Part shown: in pieces, positions 21,208 to 30,610 of the stretch
Position numbering within the stretch: the first letter of the stretch is position 1
Layout: each line of letters begins with the position of its first letter
DNA from: Neisseria zalophi
GTDB lineage: Bacteria; Pseudomonadota; Gammaproteobacteria; Burkholderiales; Neisseriaceae
Assembly (NCBI RefSeq): GCF_008807015.1
Contig: NZ_CP031700.1
Coordinates: 2,195,014 to 2,259,013 of the forward strand
Reading direction: 5' to 3'
DNA: 64,000 nucleotides
Program-made: the position numbers and the translations under genes
The notes under the pieces: generated by a model
What the model saw: only the letters and a program-made list of their open reading frames with translations
What the model was told of the DNA's origin: nothing
Database searches by the model: none

Positions 21208-21448
21208 ACCCTACCTCACATTTTTTTGATAAAAACATAATTCATGCTTGCTGCTTATTTCACATCTCAAAGCACAAATTAATACTAACTAATTATTTTT
21301 AAAAGAATTTTATAAAACATCATACTTTTAAAAAACACTATTTTCTTGAATATTTTATATTTTTTGACATTCTTAAAAGTAAACAATCAAACCGATAGAG
21401 ATAATATTATTTCCAAATGGTAAATAGTACTTTTCATATAAGCTACTT
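21208..21448. other. AT-rich divergent control region
   Basis: Divergent spacer between fghA and the pirin gene. It carries short repeats of ATACTTTT/GTACTTTT/CTACTTTT (about 21324, 21427 and 21444) that could be regulator half-sites. No gene is seen. Confidence 0.35.
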
Positions 21449-21476
21449 TTTTCACCCATACTGCCATACGTATAAT
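21449..21476 (+). promoter_or_regulatory. Probable sigma-70 promoter of the pirin gene
   Basis: TTTTCA (21449-21454), a 16-base gap, then a perfect TATAAT (21471-21476), about 58 bases upstream of the pirin ATG. The -10 is strong and the -35 weak, which fits an activated or regulated promoter. Confidence 0.5.
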
Positions 21477-21534
21477 TCACCCATCGCTTAAGAAGCCAAC
21501 AAATATCAATTAAAAACTAATAAGGAATAATATT

Positions 21535-22272
21535 ATGCAAACAGTTTACCACGCAGCAGGTTCACGCGGTTTTGCTAACCATGGCTGGTTAAAAAGCGCA
21601 CATACTTTCAGCTTTGCAAACTACTACAACCCCGAGCGCATGGGTTTCGGCGTACTGCGCGTTATCAATGACGACTTTGTAGAAGCCGGCATGGGTTTTG
21701 GCAACCATCCACACCGCGATATGGAAATTATTTCCGTACCCTTGAGCGGCGACTTGGCTCACAAAGACAGCATGGGCAATGGCAGCATTATCAGAAACGG
21801 TGATGTGCAGGCGATGTCTGCCGGAACAGGCGTTGTTCATAGCGAAATGAACGCAAACCACGACCAAGCCGTAAAATTTTTACAAATTTGGGTATTGCCG
21901 CGCAAAAACCGCGTTAAACCGCGCTATCAGCAAGTCAATATCACAACTGAAGCCAAGCCAAATGATTTCCAACAAATCGTTTCGCCGAATATGGATGACG
22001 ACGGTGTTTGGATTCATCAAAACGCATGGTTCTCGCTGGCTAAGTTTTCAGACGGCAATAAAAAACATTACAACGTCAAACGTGAGGGTAACGGTGTTTA
22101 CGCGTTTGTAATCAAAGGCAAAGCCAAAGTCGGTGGGATTGAACTCAACGAACGCGACGGTTTGGGTTTATGGGAAACCGACGGGTTCGATGTAGAAGCC
22201 CTAGGCGATGCCGAAATCCTGTTGATGGATGTGCCGATGGATATCGAAGCCAATATCAACCAACGCCATTAA
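21535..22272 (+). CDS. Pirin family protein (YhaK/YhhW type bicupin)
   Basis: 245 residues. The N-terminal cupin carries the metal-binding motif of pirins: GFGNHPHRDMEIISVPLSG and HSEMN (His/His/His/Glu set at about residues 58-105). A second cupin-like half follows. Bacterial pirins are cytoplasmic, and some (YhhW) act as quercetinases; others are redox sensors. The physiological role here is unknown. A good AAGGAATAAT ribosome site precedes the ATG. The gene is monocistronic between its promoter and a hairpin terminator. Confidence 0.9.
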   Translation: MQTVYHAAGSRGFANHGWLKSAHTFSFANYYNPERMGFGVLRVINDDFVEAGMGFGNHPHRDMEIISVPLSGDLAHKDSMGNGSIIRNGDVQAMSAGTGVVHSEMNANHDQAVKFLQIWVLPRKNRVKPRYQQVNITTEAKPNDFQQIVSPNMDDDGVWIHQNAWFSLAKFSDGNKKHYNVKREGNGVYAFVIKGKAKVGGIELNERDGLGLWETDGFDVEALGDAEILLMDVPMDIEANINQRH

Positions 22273-22351
22273 AAATGAAGAAGAATTTTTTGAAGTTTAT
22301 TTTGAAATTTTAAAGTTTAAGTAGTACCACAAGCCCGAAAGTAAGAACTTG

Positions 22352-22403
22352 GCCCCGTATACATTTACCCGCCTGGCGGATAAATGGAACGGGGCATCTT
22401 TTT
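22352..22403 (+). terminator. Intrinsic terminator after the pirin gene
   Basis: GCCCCGT...ACGGGGC encloses a second nested stem (ATTTACCCGCC/GGCGGATAAAT), followed by ATCTTTTT. It contains no uptake sequence. Confidence 0.75.
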
Positions 22404-22484
22404 ATCTGCAAAATCCATCACCGCAACCGAAAGCAATATTATCCGATATCGCTTTAAATCTTTCAGACGGCCTAAAACCTTGTT

Positions 22485-23174
22485 TTACGACAAAACAAAT
22501 TCCACCGCTGCCAAAGCATGAATCTGAGCACTGTCGAAAACCGGCAACGGGCATTCCTGCGGCGACAACAGCAACCCGATTTCCGTACAACCGAATACAA
22601 TACCTTGCGCCCCCTGCTCTGCCAGCCGTTCCATCACACCGAGATAATAAGCTTTGGCCGATTCGGTAAAACGGTTCAGGCACAATTCTTCAAAAATAAT
22701 CCGATGGATTTCCGCCTGTTCCCGTTCGGTAGGCACTATGGTTTCTATGCCCGATGCCCTAGCACGCTCAGTATAAAAATCATCGTTCATTGTAAAACGC
22801 GTTCCCAACAGGCCGACCTTATTCAAACCCTGCCGTTTCACCGCTTCGGCGGTCACATCAACCACATGAATCAGAGGAATATCCACTGCCTGTTCAATAG
22901 CAGAAGCGACTTTATGCATGGTATTGGTTGCCAATACCACGGCTTGCGCCCCCATTGCAGCCAACTTCACGGCGGCAGCGGCCAACACTTCGCCCGCCTG
23001 CCGCCAATCCCCCGCCCGTTGCATGGCGGCAATGGTTTCAAAATCAATACTGTATAGCAACATTTCGGCGCTATGGTTCGCACCCAAACGGCGGTTCACT
23101 TCGCGGTTGATAATGTGGTAATAAGAAACGGTGCTCTCAGGGCTCATGCCGCCAATCATGCCTAAGGTTTTCAT
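22485..23174 (-). CDS. Aspartate/glutamate racemase family protein (YgeA type)
   Basis: 229 residues. N-terminal GMIGGMSPESTVSYY is typical of the broad-specificity racemase group. The first catalytic position is a threonine (VVLATNTMHKVA) where classical racemases have cysteine; the second keeps cysteine (IVFGCTEIGLL). E. coli YgeA, a broad amino-acid racemase, has the same Thr/Cys pair, so this is expected to be active and not a dead enzyme. D-amino acids so made could go into the cell wall. It is followed 69 bases later by speA (upstream on the minus strand is the end of pirin's unit). Confidence 0.87.
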   Translation of the reverse strand: MKTLGMIGGMSPESTVSYYHIINREVNRRLGANHSAEMLLYSIDFETIAAMQRAGDWRQAGEVLAAAAVKLAAMGAQAVVLATNTMHKVASAIEQAVDIPLIHVVDVTAEAVKRQGLNKVGLLGTRFTMNDDFYTERARASGIETIVPTEREQAEIHRIIFEELCLNRFTESAKAYYLGVMERLAEQGAQGIVFGCTEIGLLLSPQECPLPVFDSAQIHALAAVEFVLS

Positions 23175-23243
23175 ATTGTTCCCTTTTATAAAGATAAAAA
23201 AGCGGCGTCACAAGCCATAAAAACTTTTGGCCGTCTGAAAGAT

Positions 23244-25151
23244 TTATTCCTGCTCGTCTTCCGCTTCGGTACTCAAATAGCTGCTTTGTTTCAACGCATG
23301 TAGGAATTCGGCGGTATAAAGTTTGCGCTCGGTCGCTTTCAATTGCGCCCAACGGGTTTTCTCTTCAAAGCGGTTAATCACTTCGTTGGTAGAAAGATGC
23401 ACATAATGAAGCATATCTTCAATGGTATCGTGCTCTTCCATACCGCCGAATTCGATATTGCCGTTATCACGCACATAAACGTTCACCGAATCGGTATCGC
23501 CGAACAGATTATGCATATCGCCGAGAATTTCCTGATAAGCCCCTACCATAAACACACCGAGCATATACGGTTCGCCGGGATTCAGGGCATGCACACGCAT
23601 GCTGGATTCAATACTCTGCTGATCAACATACTGGCTGATTTTACCGTCGGAATCACAGGTCAAATCCTGCAAAACCGCGCGACGGGTCGGGCGTTCGTTC
23701 AAACGGTGCAGCGGCATAATCGGCAGCACCTGCCCAATCGCCCATGTATCCGGCAAGCTTTGGAACACGGAAAAATTACAGAAATATTTATCGGCCAACT
23801 TATCGTTTAAATCGTCGTAAACCTGACGCTGCGAACGCCTGCCGGCTTGCAGTTGTGTTTTCAGACGGCGGCACAATACCGCATGAAGCTGTTCGGCCAA
23901 AGCTTTTTCTTTTAAGGGCACTTTGCCTTCCAGATAAAGCTCGGTCACTTCGGTGAGGTAATGGCCGATGCGGTAATAGGTTTCGGTTACCATTTCGCTG
24001 TCGTTAATATCCAGATAGGCAATCAGCTTTTGCGTGGCAAACGAAAGCGTTTCAGGGTCGGCAATATCGGGAATCTGTTCGGGCAGGGTTTCCACATCGG
24101 TCACATTCATCACCAAAACCGCATGGTGTGCCGTCATGGCGCGACCCGATTCCGAAAAGATATGCGGATGCGGCACATTGTTGGCATTACAATATTCGGC
24201 CAACATCGACACAATCACATGCGAGTATTCGCCCATATCGTAATTAATCGAACTGGCATTGCGCGAGTGGGTACCGTCGTAGTCAACGCCCAAACCGCCG
24301 CCCACATCCACATATTCAATCGGCAGCCCCAAACTACGCAACTCGGCAAAATAGCGCACGGCTTCTTTAAAGCCCATACGGTAGTCGGCAATATTGGAAA
24401 TCTGCGAACCCATATGAAAATGCATTAATTTAACCGTATCGCCCAAACCGGCAGCAGTCAGTTTTTCAGCCGCCGAAATCAATTGTGCGGCCGACAAGCC
24501 GAATTTACCTTTCTCCCCGCCGGTATCCGCCCACTTGCTCGAAGACAGCGACGACAGGCGCACACGCAGGCCGATATTGGCACGGATACCGAGATTGCGC
24601 GATTCTTCAATCACCAAATCCACTTCGGATTCTTTTTCAATCACGATAAACACCTGATGACCGAGCCGCTGACCAATCAGCGCCAAACGGATAAAGTCGC
24701 GGTCTTTATAGCCGTTGCACACAATCGTGCCGCCTTTGGGGGCAAACGCCAGCACAATCATCAGTTCGGGCTTGGAGCCGGCTTCTAAGCCAATGGATAC
24801 CTGTTCGTTTTTCGGCACGATAATATTTTTAACCACCGATTCCTGTTGATTTACCTTAATCGGATAAATCGCCGTATAACGCCCCTGATATTCGTTTTTA
24901 CGGATAGAACGGTTAAACGCCGCACACAAACGCGCCACCCTGTCTTGCAGAATATCGGGAAAACGAAACAACATCGGCAAATCCTGCCCGCGTTCGTTCA
25001 ATTGCGAAACTAAATCGTATAAATCCACTTCTACCGGGCTATTGTCGTTCGGCCGAACCATGACACGACCGTTTTCCCCCACGGAAAAATAACGGTCGCC
25101 CCAATGGCGGATACCGTAAAGAGAAACACTGTCTGCTACCGACCAAGTCAT
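23244..25151 (-). CDS. speA: Biosynthetic arginine decarboxylase
   Basis: 635 residues, full length for SpeA. The PLP lysine lies in [13 protein letters not shown] at about residues 94-106. The barrel shows [15 protein letters not shown], and the substrate/PLP site contains [13 protein letters not shown]. It converts arginine to agmatine, leading to putrescine and spermidine. The start [18 protein letters not shown] matches the family. Speculatively it may form a transcription unit with the downstream racemase gene (gap 69 bases with a single uptake sequence). Confidence 0.96.
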   Translation of the reverse strand: MTWSVADSVSLYGIRHWGDRYFSVGENGRVMVRPNDNSPVEVDLYDLVSQLNERGQDLPMLFRFPDILQDRVARLCAAFNRSIRKNEYQGRYTAIYPIKVNQQESVVKNIIVPKNEQVSIGLEAGSKPELMIVLAFAPKGGTIVCNGYKDRDFIRLALIGQRLGHQVFIVIEKESEVDLVIEESRNLGIRANIGLRVRLSSLSSSKWADTGGEKGKFGLSAAQLISAAEKLTAAGLGDTVKLMHFHMGSQISNIADYRMGFKEAVRYFAELRSLGLPIEYVDVGGGLGVDYDGTHSRNASSINYDMGEYSHVIVSMLAEYCNANNVPHPHIFSESGRAMTAHHAVLVMNVTDVETLPEQIPDIADPETLSFATQKLIAYLDINDSEMVTETYYRIGHYLTEVTELYLEGKVPLKEKALAEQLHAVLCRRLKTQLQAGRRSQRQVYDDLNDKLADKYFCNFSVFQSLPDTWAIGQVLPIMPLHRLNERPTRRAVLQDLTCDSDGKISQYVDQQSIESSMRVHALNPGEPYMLGVFMVGAYQEILGDMHNLFGDTDSVNVYVRDNGNIEFGGMEEHDTIEDMLHYVHLSTNEVINRFEEKTRWAQLKATERKLYTAEFLHALKQSSYLSTEAEDEQE

Positions 25152-25268
25152 GGTTTTATCCTTATCAATAAAATAAAAGAAGTATCTAACCGTTATCGAT
25201 AAAAAATAACGAAACGGCCTGAATCATAACATATCCGATATCCTGCCTCAGTTATCCATGAATCAATC

Positions 25269-25297
25269 AGGCCGTCTGAAAATATTTCAGACGGCCT
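25269..25297. terminator. Inverted uptake-sequence terminator
   Basis: AGGCCGTCTGAAA and its complement, followed by TTTT on the right strand. It lies downstream of mtrR (minus strand) and upstream of speA. Confidence 0.82.
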
Positions 25298-25320
25298 TTT
25301 CATTACAAATAATCAATCTA

Positions 25321-25977
25321 TTACTCGGATACAAGTTTATTTTCCGGGCTGCATAATGTCGGACAATATTGAAGCCCGCCGATAATGGTTCTGACAAAAA
25401 CCAACAACATATCCCCTTTTATATCCACCCTAACCGGATTCACCAAATTTTGATATATCGATCCGGTTACTGCGGATTGCAAATAAAAAACCGCTGCATC
25501 AATATCTAAATTTTCCGGTAACGATTGCTGTTTCACACACTGCATTAATACGGCCTTCAGCAATTCATACCACATCTTTTCATATTTGCCGATAATATCG
25601 ACAATCGACTGATTCTCGGTAACATATTCACATTTTAAAAACAGAATACTGCAAAATTTATAATAAAGTGGATCATTGGCCAAACGGTCAAACATCGCCA
25701 ATAAACTATTATAAAGACTTTCGAGCATATCAGCGGCACCGTCTGCCAAATCATTTCTCAGCTGACTTTCGGCATCTTCACATAATTGTCCGAAAAGCGC
25801 ATCAAACAAATCTTCTTTGTTTTTAAAATGCCAATACAATGCACCGCGCGTCACCCCTGCAGCACGAGCGATTTCATTCAAAGATGCACGGGAAGTACCT
25901 TTCTGATAAAAGGTTTCCAGCGCCGCCATCAATAAATTATGGCGTGTTTCAAGTGCTTCGGCTTTGGTTCTTCTCAT
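25321..25977 (-). CDS. mtrR: MtrR, TetR-family repressor of the mtrCDE efflux operon
   Basis: 218 residues. N-terminal MRRTKAEALETRHNLLMAAL leads into the TetR helix-turn-helix (ASLNEIARAAGVTRGALYWHFKNKEDLF, residues 32-60, given here in parts). A ligand-binding C-terminal domain with several cysteines follows. It diverges from mtrCDE across a 152-base spacer that holds a recognisable operator. MtrR of gonococcus represses mtrCDE and responds to hydrophobic agents and bile salts. The frame is intact, with no sign of the inactivating changes seen in resistant gonococci. Confidence 0.93.
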   Translation of the reverse strand: MRRTKAEALETRHNLLMAALETFYQKGTSRASLNEIARAAGVTRGALYWHFKNKEDLFDALFGQLCEDAESQLRNDLADGAADMLESLYNSLLAMFDRLANDPLYYKFCSILFLKCEYVTENQSIVDIIGKYEKMWYELLKAVLMQCVKQQSLPENLDIDAAVFYLQSAVTGSIYQNLVNPVRVDIKGDMLLVFVRTIIGGLQYCPTLCSPENKLVSE

Positions 25978-26039
25978 AAAATAATGGCTATATTTAAGTT
26001 ATTTTTCGTAAAAAAATTTACGCAATTATAGAAAACAAC

Positions 26040-26068
26040 TTTTTAACATGCAACTGTGTATGTATAAT
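26040..26068 (+). promoter_or_regulatory. mtrC promoter overlapping the MtrR operator
   Basis: A perfect TATAAT (26063-26068) ends the run TGCAACTGTGTATGTATAAT. From memory, the gonococcal MtrR operator carries TTTTTA, TGCAA and GTGTATGTATAAT in the same order and spacing, so most of the site is conserved here. This implies that MtrR binding masks the -10 box. A separate inverted repeat CGTAAA(N4)TTTACG lies at 26007-26022, between this site and mtrR, and could affect mtrR expression. Confidence 0.7.
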
Positions 26069-26129
26069 TGCAAAAAATTTGTCAGGCTATTTCTCGTTAA
26101 GGTTTAAACAAAAGAAAGAAAATAAAACA

Positions 26130-27401
26130 ATGTCATACTTTACACCCAACACAACAAACACATTGAAACTAGCCGCACTGGCGGCCGCTACAATGCTTGC
26201 TTTATCTGCTTGTAATCAAGGAGGGGACAATGCATCTGCCCAAAAAGGGACGGAACAAGAAGCACCCGCCCCCCTTGTCGGTGTCGTCACCGTGCAACCG
26301 CAAAATATCACGCTGAGCACCGAACTCCCCGGCCGTTTGGAATCTCGCCGTATCGCCGATATCTTGCCGCAAGTCGGCGGTATTATCAAAAAACGCCTGT
26401 TTCAAGAAGGCAGCTATGTCCGTGCCGGGCAACCCCTCTATCAAATTGATGATGCCGTCTATACCACAGCTTTAGAAAATGCTCGCGCCCAGCTGGCTTC
26501 AGCACAATCGGCACTAGCCAAAGCCAATGCCGATTTATCGCGCTATAAACCATTGGTTGAAGCTGATGCTATTAGCAAACAAGAATATGATGCCGCCGTT
26601 GCAGCCAAACGCTCTGCAGAGGCCAGTGTAAAAGCGGCGCGTGCCGGTATTAATGCGGCACAAATCAATGTGAATTATTCCCGTATTACCGCACCGATTT
26701 CCGGCTATATCGGTCAATCGTTTGTTTCCGAAGGTACATTAGTCAGCCCCGGCGGGCCCTCCAAATTAGCGACTATCCAACAAACCGATCCTATGTATGT
26801 CAATGTCACCCAATCAGCAGCCGAAGTGATGCAGCTGCGCCAAGATATCGCAGATGGGAAAATGCAGTCGGTCAATGGCGGTGTCGAAATTGAGATTAAA
26901 TTAGAAAATGGTACGCTTTATCCGCTCAAAGGCCGTCTGTTGTTTGCCGATCCGACCGTCGACCAAACCACCGGTCAAGTGACTTTGCGCGCTGAAGTGC
27001 CAAACCCCGACAATATCTTATTACCCGGCTTATATGTGCGTGTTGTACTGCCTCAGGCAGATATTCCCAATGCATTCGCCGTACCGCAACAGGCAGTTAC
27101 CCGCGGAGAATCAAACTCCGTTATGATTGTTAATGCGGAAAACAGCTTGGAACCGCGCCAAGTTAATGTGGTACAGCAACAAGGCAATAACTGGATTATT
27201 TCAGACGGCCTTCAAGCCGGCGACAAAGTGGTTGTGAACGGCCTATCAATTGTCGGTATGTCGGGCGCGAAAAAAGTGACTCCGCAAGAATGGACCGCAC
27301 CGGGCAGCGAAGCTCCGGCTCCTACCGATATGAACAATACGGCTTCAGATACCGAAATCACTTCTGACGATGCCGATCAAGCAGCTTCCACAGCACAATA
27401 A
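26130..27401 (+). CDS. mtrC: MtrC, periplasmic adaptor lipoprotein of RND efflux pump
   Basis: 423 residues from the ATG at 26130; a longer in-frame start at 26079 would place 17 charged residues before the signal and overlap the leader, so I reject it. Lipoprotein signal LAAATMLALSAC has its cysteine at 28. Then come the adaptor parts: a beta-barrel/lipoyl half (ESRRIADILPQVGGIIKK), a coiled-coil hairpin rich in Ala (residues 100-165), and the closing lipoyl half (INYSRITAPISGYIGQ-like). It links MtrD to MtrE. The acidic, Ser/Thr-rich tail is low complexity. Confidence 0.95.
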   Translation: MSYFTPNTTNTLKLAALAAATMLALSACNQGGDNASAQKGTEQEAPAPLVGVVTVQPQNITLSTELPGRLESRRIADILPQVGGIIKKRLFQEGSYVRAGQPLYQIDDAVYTTALENARAQLASAQSALAKANADLSRYKPLVEADAISKQEYDAAVAAKRSAEASVKAARAGINAAQINVNYSRITAPISGYIGQSFVSEGTLVSPGGPSKLATIQQTDPMYVNVTQSAAEVMQLRQDIADGKMQSVNGGVEIEIKLENGTLYPLKGRLLFADPTVDQTTGQVTLRAEVPNPDNILLPGLYVRVVLPQADIPNAFAVPQQAVTRGESNSVMIVNAENSLEPRQVNVVQQQGNNWIISDGLQAGDKVVVNGLSIVGMSGAKKVTPQEWTAPGSEAPAPTDMNNTASDTEITSDDADQAASTAQ

Positions 27402-27410
27402 GGAGCAGTC

Positions 27411-30400
27411 ATGGCTAAATTTTTTATTGACCGCCCTATTTTTGCGTGGGTGATTGCAATATTTGTTATTATTGCCGGTATTGTTGGTATCTATTATTTG
27501 CCGGTTTCACAATACCCCTCCGTTGCAGCACCGACCATTACTCTATCAACCAGCTATCCGGGTGCATCCGCCCAAGTCATGGAAGACAGCGTATTGGCCG
27601 TTATCGAGCGTAATATGAATGGTGTAGAGGGATTGGACTACATGACCACCAATGCCACCTCTAATGGTAGGGGCTCGGTCAGATTAGTATTTACGCCCGA
27701 AACCAATGAAGATTTGGCACAAGTCGATGTGCAAAACAAACTTTCCCAAATCACCCGAGTATTGCCTGCTCCGGTACAACAAAACGGGATTACCGTCGCC
27801 AAAGCACGCTCTAACTTCCTAATGGTATTAATGATGTCATCCGAAACGATGAGTACGGAAGAAATCGGCGACTATGTGGAACGTAATATCAGCCCCGAAA
27901 TACAACGTATTGATGGTGTCGGTGATGTAAACTTATTCGGTTCACAAAGAGCGATGCGTATTTGGGCCGACCCGAAAAAACTGCAAAACTATAACCTTTC
28001 TTTTGCCGATATTTCTGCAGCACTCAGCGGACAAAATGTTCAGCTTTCCACCGGTAGTATCGGTGCCCTCCCCGCTCCGGCCGGGCAATCTATTACCGCA
28101 ACCATTATGGCGGAAGGCCAGCTTTCCACACCGGAAGAATTCGGCAATATTATCCTACGCTCCAATACCGACGGCGCTAACGTGTATCTGAAAGATGTTG
28201 CCCGTATCGAGCTGGGTAGCCAAAACTACGGTGCAAGTACCCGCCTGAACGGTAAACCTTCCGTGGGTATGGCGGTAATGTTATCCAATACCGGTAATGC
28301 CATGGCAACAGCCGCTGCCGTACGTGAAAAGATGGCCGAATTAGAGCATTTTTTCCCGCAAGATTTGAAATGGTCTGCACCTTACGATACTTCTAAATTT
28401 GTTAATATTTCCATTCAAAAAGTGGTTACTACCCTGATAGAGGCCATCGTATTGGTGTTTATCGTGATGTATATTTTCCTACAAAACATCCGCTATACAT
28501 TGATTCCAACTATTGTGGTGCCGATTTCCCTATTGGGTTCGTTTGCCTCTATCTGGTATCTGGGGATGTCGATCAACGTATTAACCATGTTTGCCATGGT
28601 CTTGGTGATCGGTATTGTGGTGGACGATGCGATTGTGGTGGTAGAAAACGTCGAACGGATTATGGTTGAAGAGGGCCTCACACCGGTTGAGGCCACCAAA
28701 AAAGCCATGGGCCAGATTTCCGGTGCCGTAATCGGTATTACCGCCGTATTGATTTCGGTATTTATACCCTTAGCCATGTTTAGCGGTGCTACCGGTAATA
28801 TTTACCGTCAGTTTGCCGTCACTATGGCAATTGCCATCGCATTCTCGGCATTTTTCGCGTTATCACTCACGCCTGCCTTGTGCGGTACATTACTCAAACA
28901 AATCCCCAAAGGCCATCACGAACAGAAAAAAGGCTTCTTCGGTTGGTTTAACCGCAAATTTTCAAGAGGTACCCACCGTTATGAAGGCTGGGTTGCCAAA
29001 ATTCTGAATAAATCTTTCCCCATGATGATAATCTATGCCATCTTAACCGCAGTGGCCGGATTATTGTTTACCCACATTCCCGACTCGTTTCTGCCCAATG
29101 AAGACCAAGGTAGCCTGATGATGATTATGCAGCTTCCTTCTGGAGCAACCAAAGAGCGGACCGATGCTACTTTAGCTACAGCCACTAAAGTGATTATGGA
29201 TCAACCCGAAGTAGAAAGCATAATCGGTATTTCCGGCTTCAGTTTTTCAGGCTCGGCACAAAATACCGGCATGGGCTTTATTACACTGAAAGATTGGTCG
29301 GAACGTACTACGCCGGAAACGAGTGCGACTGCACTGGCCGGCAAGTTGACCGGTGCTTTAATGGGTCAAGTGCGAGACGGTTATGCAATTACTGTCAACC
29401 CGCCTGCCATTAGGGAGCTGGGTAATAGTTCCGGATTTGAAATGTATCTGCAAGACCGTAACAATAGCGGGCATGATGCATTATTGGCCAAGCGCAATGA
29501 ACTGGTTAATAAAATGCGCCAAAATCCAATGTTTGACCCCTCCAGTGTCCGCCCTTCCGGTTTAGAAGATGCGCCGCAGCTTAAAATCGACATCAACCGC
29601 GAAGCTGCTGCTGCACAAGGGATCAATTTCGACAGTATCCGTTCGGTATTGGCAACGGCATTGGGTTCTTCTTATATCAACGACTTCCCCAACAAAGGCC
29701 GTTTACAACGTGTCATTGTACAAGCCGATGCCCAAGCTCGTATGCAACCTTCTGATATTTTGGCATTAACCGTGCCAAATAGTCAGGGGATTGCTGTTCC
29801 TTTGTCTACCATTGCCACCGTATCATGGCAAAACGGTATTGAACAAAGTGTCCGCTTCAACGGCTACCCTGCCATGCAAATCAGCGGCGGAGCTGCTGAA
29901 GGCTATTCTTCAGGTGATGTAATGGCCGAAGTACAGCGCATGGTCGATGAAATGGACGGCTACAGCTTAGAATGGAGCGGCCAATCTCGTGAAGAAATCA
30001 AAGGTAGTTCGCAAACAACCACTTTATATGTATTTGCCATTATTGCCGTATTCTTAGTATTGGCTGCATTATATGAAAGCTGGTCGATTCCTTTAGCCGT
30101 GATTTTAGTGGTACCACTCGGTTTCTTAGGCGTAGTGTTGGGCGTAAACGGACGCAATATGATAGGTGCCTTATTCGGCAATGCCCCCGCTTATCTTAAT
30201 GATATTTACTTCCAAGTCGGCCTGATTACCGTGATCGGTTTAAGTGCCAAAAATGCTATTTTGATTATTGAGTTTGCTAAAGATCTACAGGCACAAGGTA
30301 AAAATGCAATTGAATCTGCTCTGGAAGCAGCACATCTGCGTTTCCGCCCGATTATCATGACATCATTTGCCTTTATTTTAGGTGTTGTGCCACTTTATCT

Positions 30401-30608
30401 TGCCTCCGGTGCCAGCTCGGCCAGCCAACGTGGTATCGGTACAACCGTGTTATGGGGTATGTTGATAGGTACCATTTTATCAGTATTCCTTGTACCACTG
30501 TTTTATGTACTGATCCGCAAACTCTTTAAAGATAAATCCAACGGAACACCGGCCGGAGCAACGGCCTTACCCAATTCGGTTGGAAATGAATACACTGATA
30601 AGGATTAA
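27411..30608 (+). CDS. mtrD: MtrD, inner-membrane RND multidrug transporter
   Basis: 1065 residues, the full AcrB/MtrD length. It opens MAKFFIDRPIFAWVIAIFVI, with twelve membrane segments in two blocks and two large periplasmic loops. The proton-relay aspartates are visible in VLVIGIVVDDAIVVVENVER (TM4) and a lysine in GLSAKNAILIIEFAKDL (TM10). It exports hydrophobic compounds, dyes, macrolides and bile salts using the proton gradient. The gene starts 9 bases after mtrC with GGAG in the gap. Confidence 0.97.
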   Translation: MAKFFIDRPIFAWVIAIFVIIAGIVGIYYLPVSQYPSVAAPTITLSTSYPGASAQVMEDSVLAVIERNMNGVEGLDYMTTNATSNGRGSVRLVFTPETNEDLAQVDVQNKLSQITRVLPAPVQQNGITVAKARSNFLMVLMMSSETMSTEEIGDYVERNISPEIQRIDGVGDVNLFGSQRAMRIWADPKKLQNYNLSFADISAALSGQNVQLSTGSIGALPAPAGQSITATIMAEGQLSTPEEFGNIILRSNTDGANVYLKDVARIELGSQNYGASTRLNGKPSVGMAVMLSNTGNAMATAAAVREKMAELEHFFPQDLKWSAPYDTSKFVNISIQKVVTTLIEAIVLVFIVMYIFLQNIRYTLIPTIVVPISLLGSFASIWYLGMSINVLTMFAMVLVIGIVVDDAIVVVENVERIMVEEGLTPVEATKKAMGQISGAVIGITAVLISVFIPLAMFSGATGNIYRQFAVTMAIAIAFSAFFALSLTPALCGTLLKQIPKGHHEQKKGFFGWFNRKFSRGTHRYEGWVAKILNKSFPMMIIYAILTAVAGLLFTHIPDSFLPNEDQGSLMMIMQLPSGATKERTDATLATATKVIMDQPEVESIIGISGFSFSGSAQNTGMGFITLKDWSERTTPETSATALAGKLTGALMGQVRDGYAITVNPPAIRELGNSSGFEMYLQDRNNSGHDALLAKRNELVNKMRQNPMFDPSSVRPSGLEDAPQLKIDINREAAAAQGINFDSIRSVLATALGSSYINDFPNKGRLQRVIVQADAQARMQPSDILALTVPNSQGIAVPLSTIATVSWQNGIEQSVRFNGYPAMQISGGAAEGYSSGDVMAEVQRMVDEMDGYSLEWSGQSREEIKGSSQTTTLYVFAIIAVFLVLAALYESWSIPLAVILVVPLGFLGVVLGVNGRNMIGALFGNAPAYLNDIYFQVGLITVIGLSAKNAILIIEFAKDLQAQGKNAIESALEAAHLRFRPIIMTSFAFILGVVPLYLASGASSASQRGIGTTVLWGMLIGTILSVFLVPLFYVLIRKLFKDKSNGTPAGATALPNSVGNEYTDKD

Positions 30609-30610
30609 AC

